Position numbers and translations under genes: made by a program. A stretch of 64,000 nt of DNA from Acanthosoma haemorrhoidale (Eukaryota > Arthropoda > Insecta > Hemiptera > Acanthosomatidae), in the NCBI GenBank assembly GCA_930367205.1, contig OV884012.1, positions 50,241,239 through 50,305,238 of the forward strand, written 5' to 3'. Positions 59,654 to 64,000 of this stretch are shown here, piece by piece (the stretch's first letter is position 1; each line of letters begins with the position of its first letter). Below the pieces are notes generated by a model. That model had not been told where the DNA came from and ran no database searches. It saw only the letters and a program-made list of their open reading frames with translations.

Positions 59654-59794
59654 CCACAATTTATTTTAAAATAGACGAGTTTTATGTAATTCTGTGACTT
59701 CATGTCATATTTAACATTTGTATTGCCTTTTTAGATACTCGAGAACGGTAGTAAGCCTACGAAAGCCCTTTCATCAGTGTAAAATAAATTGTGG
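59654..59794. repeat. 141-bp unit bounded by a perfect 16-bp inverted repeat
   Basis: CCCACAATTTATTTTA (59654-59669) and TAAAATAAATTGTGGG (59779-59794) are exact inverted copies. The inner right part reads CTACGAAAGCCCTTTCATCAG, itself nearly palindromic. TAAAATAAATTGTGGG also occurs at 25757-25772 next to the divergent LINE-A tail. Possible MITE or terminal piece of an unidentified element. Confidence 0.5.
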
Positions 59795-60099
59795 GTATAC
59801 CAAAAATATTGTGAATTAAACATCGTAGGTTTGGTGGCATGTAAGTTCACCTACAGATATATAGGTATTTATAAATCATATAGAATATCTATATGTGAAC
59901 CAGGAGCTGGAGTAGGCAGCTACAGGTTAGTGCACGTTTCCAGTATTTGTTTTGTATTGTTTCCGGTTTTGTATTCCAGTATGCAGCATTTTTAAGAAAG
60001 GCACATTAGAAGCCTTTCATTCCTATTAATATCAAACTAACTTCAACTGGCATAAGTGCCTGATAAAGAATGCAGTGGTGATAAGCTGACTCGGAAGGA

Positions 60100-60440
60100 G
60101 CACCGGTTGGCATGTTGAGGAGCAGGAGAGATAGCCATGCCGAGGAGAAAAGCATTTTGCCGGTTGACGTCACGTCAGTGAGTACAATAATGGGGATATT
60201 CGGTTATCTGAGGCCTACGTGTGTGGAGCAGCGCTTGTGCGAGAATGCTTTTATTGGAAAAGGCAACACCTCGCGGGGCTAAAGGTCCTCGGGTCTGGAA
60301 AGGTTGAATCGCTCGGAAGGGAAGGCGGAGATGGGCCCAGGTCGTTCTGGCTTCCTCGCAGGGTGCAATGTTTCAAGGGTCACTTCCTGTATAGGGTACA
60401 CTTCCGGTTATTGGGGCATGTTGGTTGGAATGTCTAATCT
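60100..60440. promoter_or_regulatory. GC-richer island with CRE
   Basis: Contains a full cAMP-response-element palindrome TGACGTCA (60165-60172) followed by CGTCAG, so two overlapping bZIP half sites. The island is otherwise G-rich, with AGGGAAGGCGGAG and ACTTCCGGTTATTGG (ETS-like CTTCCGG). A promoter or enhancer role is inferred; no TSS is proven. Confidence 0.38.
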
Positions 60441-60540
60441 GCGATAAACCCGTCACAAAATCTACTATTAACCGACTAAGATACAAATATACTCCTAATT
60501 ATAAAACCCTCGTTTCACCGAAGATAATTCATTATAGGGG

Positions 60541-60625
60541 TCAGTCGAGCGAGGGTCGCTCATTTGGTAGAACCCCTGACTAGATATTCGGGAGGTGCTG
60601 GGTCTCGTCCCTGTTTTGTCATTAT
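60541..60625 (+). repeat. tRNA-like segment, probable SINE head
   Basis: TCGCTCATTTGGTAGAAC closely follows a tRNA D-arm (GCTCAGTTGGTAGAGC-type). CTGACTAGATATTCGG could form a poor anticodon arm, and GCTGGGTCTCGTCCCTG stands where the T-arm belongs. Mismatches in the anticodon and T stems argue against a functional tRNA. It lies ~75 bp before a LINE-A 3' fragment. Confidence 0.4.
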
Positions 60626-60698
60626 TGTTTTCTTTGGCCATTATTTACATTAATTTGATAACATGAATGACTTTTTAAAATTTGACACTTTTAACAGG

Positions 60699-61001
60699 AA
60701 TTCGACTGAGTCCTGAGCGTCTATGGCTCTCACGCTCTTGGTCAGCCTCCACTGGCTTGGATCCAGTAACGGGGATGATGGAGGAGCGGCGGGAACTTCC
60801 CAAGACTCCACATTCCCTTTCGCATGCGAGGGGGGTGACAATCTTGTGGATTTGGGAGGTCTCTGGGCTGCTCTAAATACTGTATGAATGTGCAAGTGAA
60901 TGGAGAATTGTAAGTATGGTATGAGCATTGAACACAATTACTTATTGCCTAATAAGGCATATTGCACAATGAAGATTTGATTTGTAAAAAAATTCGACTG
61001 A
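60699..61001 (+). mobile_element. LINE-A 3' UTR insertion with perfect 11-bp target duplication
   Basis: The insert 60710-60990 matches 35717-35980: GTCAGCCTCCACTGGCT, then GAACTTCCCAAGACTCC, the TGTATGAATG block, hairpin TGCCTAATAAGGCA (60946-60959), ATTGCACAATGAAG and a short A-run. AATTCGACTGA stands on both sides (60699-60709 and 60991-61001). This is a clean, 281-bp, 3'-end-only retrotransposition event. Confidence 0.93.
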
Positions 61002-64000
61002 TTTAAGCAGCATTTATAGTTTAGATAAATATGGTATGTTTAATAAGGCTTCTTACTAAGAGACAAACTCTTCAAGATTTACATTTAAATTGAAACGAAT
61101 TATGTGAATAAAATAATCGGGCTAAACCAAAGGTTTTCCTGTGACCTAGCAAAGACCAATATCGTTCAATTGTATCCCAACAAGCAGAAGCGATTTTACT
61201 CCCTAGAGGAGAAAACTAGCAAGTAGGAATAATGACTGGCTGTATTTTTTTCTGGGAACAGTGCTTAGGATTTACTGACTCTAAGTGCACAACATTTTAC
61301 AAAGAAGGAGATACGGTGCATTTTAATTTCTTCTCTGTTTTCTCTTGAGCAGAATTAATGCGCTCAATTATAAAGTTTCTCCTTATATTGCTGCGGGAGA
61401 GTCTTAATAAAAACTTATTACTTACTTATTCGCGTGGGAATTTTTTTCTTTCCCTCTTTTCCACGGGCCAGGCCGAAATAAAATATTTCCTGTTGCAAAC
61501 AGGAGACAAAGGAACGCTGTCTCCCGGGAACGGCCTAATAAAGAGCCTCATAGAACGGTAAATATGAACCATGAGTTCCACATTCCGCCGCTGCAGCACT
61601 AATTGTGAGTTAGAGTCGATAGCAGAACTCTAAGCACAGTTAAGTTCCACAAAGCCAAGAGACCCGAATCTGTACCAACTCTGGTCGGAGCACTATGTAT
61701 TGTCATTTAGGGATTGGGCTAATTGAAAGTTCGTGTACATTTAGCGATGTTAGTCCTATGGTGTAGGGGCATTTAGTGTAATCGAAGCAGAGGTCACACC
61801 ATTTATATAATATCACAAAAACATTTCAATTTAGTTTTAGCAGAGTGCTATGTTTTACTTGAATTGGGATAATCAAGGAACTGATCGAAGCAGGGCAGGA
61901 TGTAAAGTGTCAGATGTTAAATGTACATTCGACCATCCGATTAATAGATCCATAAGTACATATCTGTGTCGAAAATATGCTATCAGTACACACCTAGTCT
62001 TAGTTAAACATTGATACATTAAATTAATAATTTGACATATTTACAGAGATATTTTGTCTTTACCTTAAGAACATATTAATAGTCAATCACTAGCTATTAA
62101 GTCTTGCCCATTCTATTGTTTCAAATGTAGGATTATTCATAAATGAAATGGTTAATAGTGTTTTATTAGTTTTTATGCATGTCTACAGGTTTTAGGAGGA
62201 ATGCTTTCTTGATTGTTGGTAACCCTGGAATTCAACCATGATTTGTTGCGCTTACTAGAATGAAATAAAATAAAGAGTATATCTTATAAAGTATTGCCAG
62301 AGTATATGGGAGCGTATCATTATTATTATCATTATTATTATTATCAAAATGGGAGCGTATTTTGATAAAACATTAACGATTATATTTGTTACGATTTTTA
62401 TATTTACGTAATATTTCTTAAGTTTTTTTTTAAATTTTTTTGTGTGTGAGAACAATGTAACGTTAGAAAATCTTTCTCTCTTGCTCATCAACAGCTTCCT
62501 ATCTTCTACTAAGTCTTAATTTTGTTGTCAATCCGTTTTATTCATTATATCGTAATAATGAACAATGTGGAATGAAAAGGGAATGATTAGGTTTCTGAGC
62601 ATAACTTAGAAGTAACTTATTCAACTGCACCATTGTACGGACCTGGAGATCTACTATCCGTAAACTAAGTACGTCACTTATCATTAGTAATGGGACTTTT
62701 CAAAGCGATACCAAAGAGATACGCTGTAAATAATATATTAATGATTGGAAAAAAAAAACTAAAGACTATACTACTACTAGAAAAGTAAAACCCTACTACT
62801 AGGTTAGTAAGTAAAACCCCCGGTCTAATTCATCTCCAGAAACAGAAATAGATAAATAAAAAATGGATTTGATGTTGGAAAAATTCAGCCCATAAGAATA
62901 TCCATAAAGAAGGAATTTAAAAATTTAAGTATCAATTGAAAAGCTATTAGGGGACAATAATAAGGAACTCGCCATCTTAAGGCGGCGAGGAAAGATGACA
63001 ATTTATCATATGAGGACTTGTATATAGAATCAAACAAGGCCTACGATTTGAAAAAAACGAAAACATAACATCTATCAGACCTATGGAGCGAAACGCTGGG
63101 GACAGAGGTGAAAATTAAAAACGTTCTATCAACCAGGTGTGGGCAAGGCTACAAAAAATCCAACTGAGAGGTAGGTACTGGTTTATTTATTCAATGTTGC
63201 AAAAAATACACCTTTGAAAATAAATAAATTGCTAGTAGTGAAGAAACAAATCAAAGAAATGGAGAAGGCAAAAAAAGACTTCCAATAGGAAAAGAAAAAA
63301 AATAATTTTATTTATAAAAATAGAAATTCATCTCGGGAGAGAACATACGAGTGACTGACGGAAGCATGGTATTGCCAACATGTTTAAATAATGGCCCTGC
63401 AGTTGTCAACAACTTATCGAAAGAAGAAAAATGAAAATATAAGCAAACCCTTTTTACCCTTACTCATTGACAAGCTATGGATAGAGCCACTCAAGAAGAA
63501 CTAAATAATATATGTATAAATGACTTGTAGCAATTTTCTCAACACCGAGCGAAGTTGAAACTTCACTATAAAGTGTGATAAATAAAATAAGGTCGTTTGC
63601 AACTAATTTCTTTCCGACACGATAAAGGTGCCGATTCGCAGCTTTGAAAATGTCTAAGAACTGTAGAAGAGACCTTATATATAATTCGTGTCATTAATTA
63701 TTGCTTCCTCGTTCAGCGAACGGCCACCCTCAGACCCTTTGTTCGCTAATTCCTACTCCAAAAAAGATGAAAAGGAATGCATTGTTTCGTCAGAGCCAAT
63801 TAACCGCAGAACCGTAGTGCTAATTTTATATTGCAATTTTTAAAAGGTACGTTGACCAGAGGCCTTTAAAAGAAATAGACGAAATCCGCACAGTCACAGG
63901 CATGAGTTTTTTTTTATTTTCGGTAAGATTATATCAATCAAACTACAGACAGTGACCGAGGTGCTCATTTGGATTGCTCCCAGTTAACAAGAAAAATGAA
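61002..64000. other. AT-rich DNA; nothing recognised beyond microsatellite and shared 12-mer
   Basis: About 3 kb with only chance-length ORFs. 62315-62345 is an ATT/ATC microsatellite. CCATTGTACGGA occurs at 62630-62641. A GC-richer patch at 61490-61700 has no recognisable content. If the exon at 54498-54565 is real, an untranslated first exon should lie here or to the right, but I cannot locate it. Confidence 0.4.
62315..62345. repeat. (ATT)n/(ATC)n microsatellite
   Basis: Interrupted trinucleotide repeat ATCATTATTATTATC and similar. Confidence 0.95.

Noticed and set aside
59760..59792. Hammerhead ribozyme in the inverted-repeat unit
   Set aside because: CTGATGA is present on the minus strand but the required GAAA after stem II is not on that strand.
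1..64000. CRISPR arrays, rRNA genes, complete tRNA genes, operons
   Set aside because: None seen; tRNA-like segments all lack a proper cloverleaf.

Overview
The window looks like gene-poor, AT-rich nuclear DNA from an arthropod, most likely an insect. The evidence is the repeat content: at least three related Jockey-type LINE families, an env-bearing Gypsy (errantivirus-like) element, a mariner-like MITE and tRNA-like SINE relics. There is no operon structure, rRNA gene or CRISPR array. I name no species. Almost all recognisable protein-coding sequence belongs to retroelements, and most of it is broken.

Layout. 1-465, 4240-5301, 10509-10605 (minus) and 56222-56575 are 5'-truncated copies of one Jockey-like family (LINE-B). 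12400-16294 is a nearly full-length but decayed copy of a second family (LINE-A), with an ORF1 carrying CCHC knuckles and an ORF2 carrying endonuclease and RT. It abuts a minus-strand Gypsy element at 16295-20967: 3' LTR, PPT, env remnant, integrase, RNase H, RT, protease and a gag scrap, with the 5' end lost. A 63-bp LINE-A 3' end sits inside the Gypsy RNase H region between 13-bp direct repeats. Other LINE-A pieces are at 25750-25905 (minus), 34493-35998 and 60710-60990 (perfect 11-bp target duplication). 28804-30735 is the youngest-looking element: a 5'-truncated LINE-C copy with a fully open RT of more than 520 codons, a poly(A) tail and an 11-bp target duplication.

The best host-gene signal is a 68-bp minus-strand exon at 54498-54565: a branch-point-like sequence, polypyrimidine tract and CAG acceptor, an ATG opening a hydrophobic signal peptide, then a GTAAGT donor. 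If real, much of the window to its left is intron of a secreted or membrane protein gene. A weaker exon candidate on the same strand is at 25022-25213.

Between the transposons the AT-rich background is broken by about fifteen GC-richer islands of 150-600 bp without convincing ORFs. Several carry recognisable transcription-factor-like sites: a palindromic RFX X-box (5746), four TTTTATGA octamers in 147 bp (47786), three GATA sites (59043), a CRE (60165) and an octamer (49592). They look like candidate cis-regulatory elements of a developmental locus, but conservation cannot be tested here. I found no convincing new multi-gene system.
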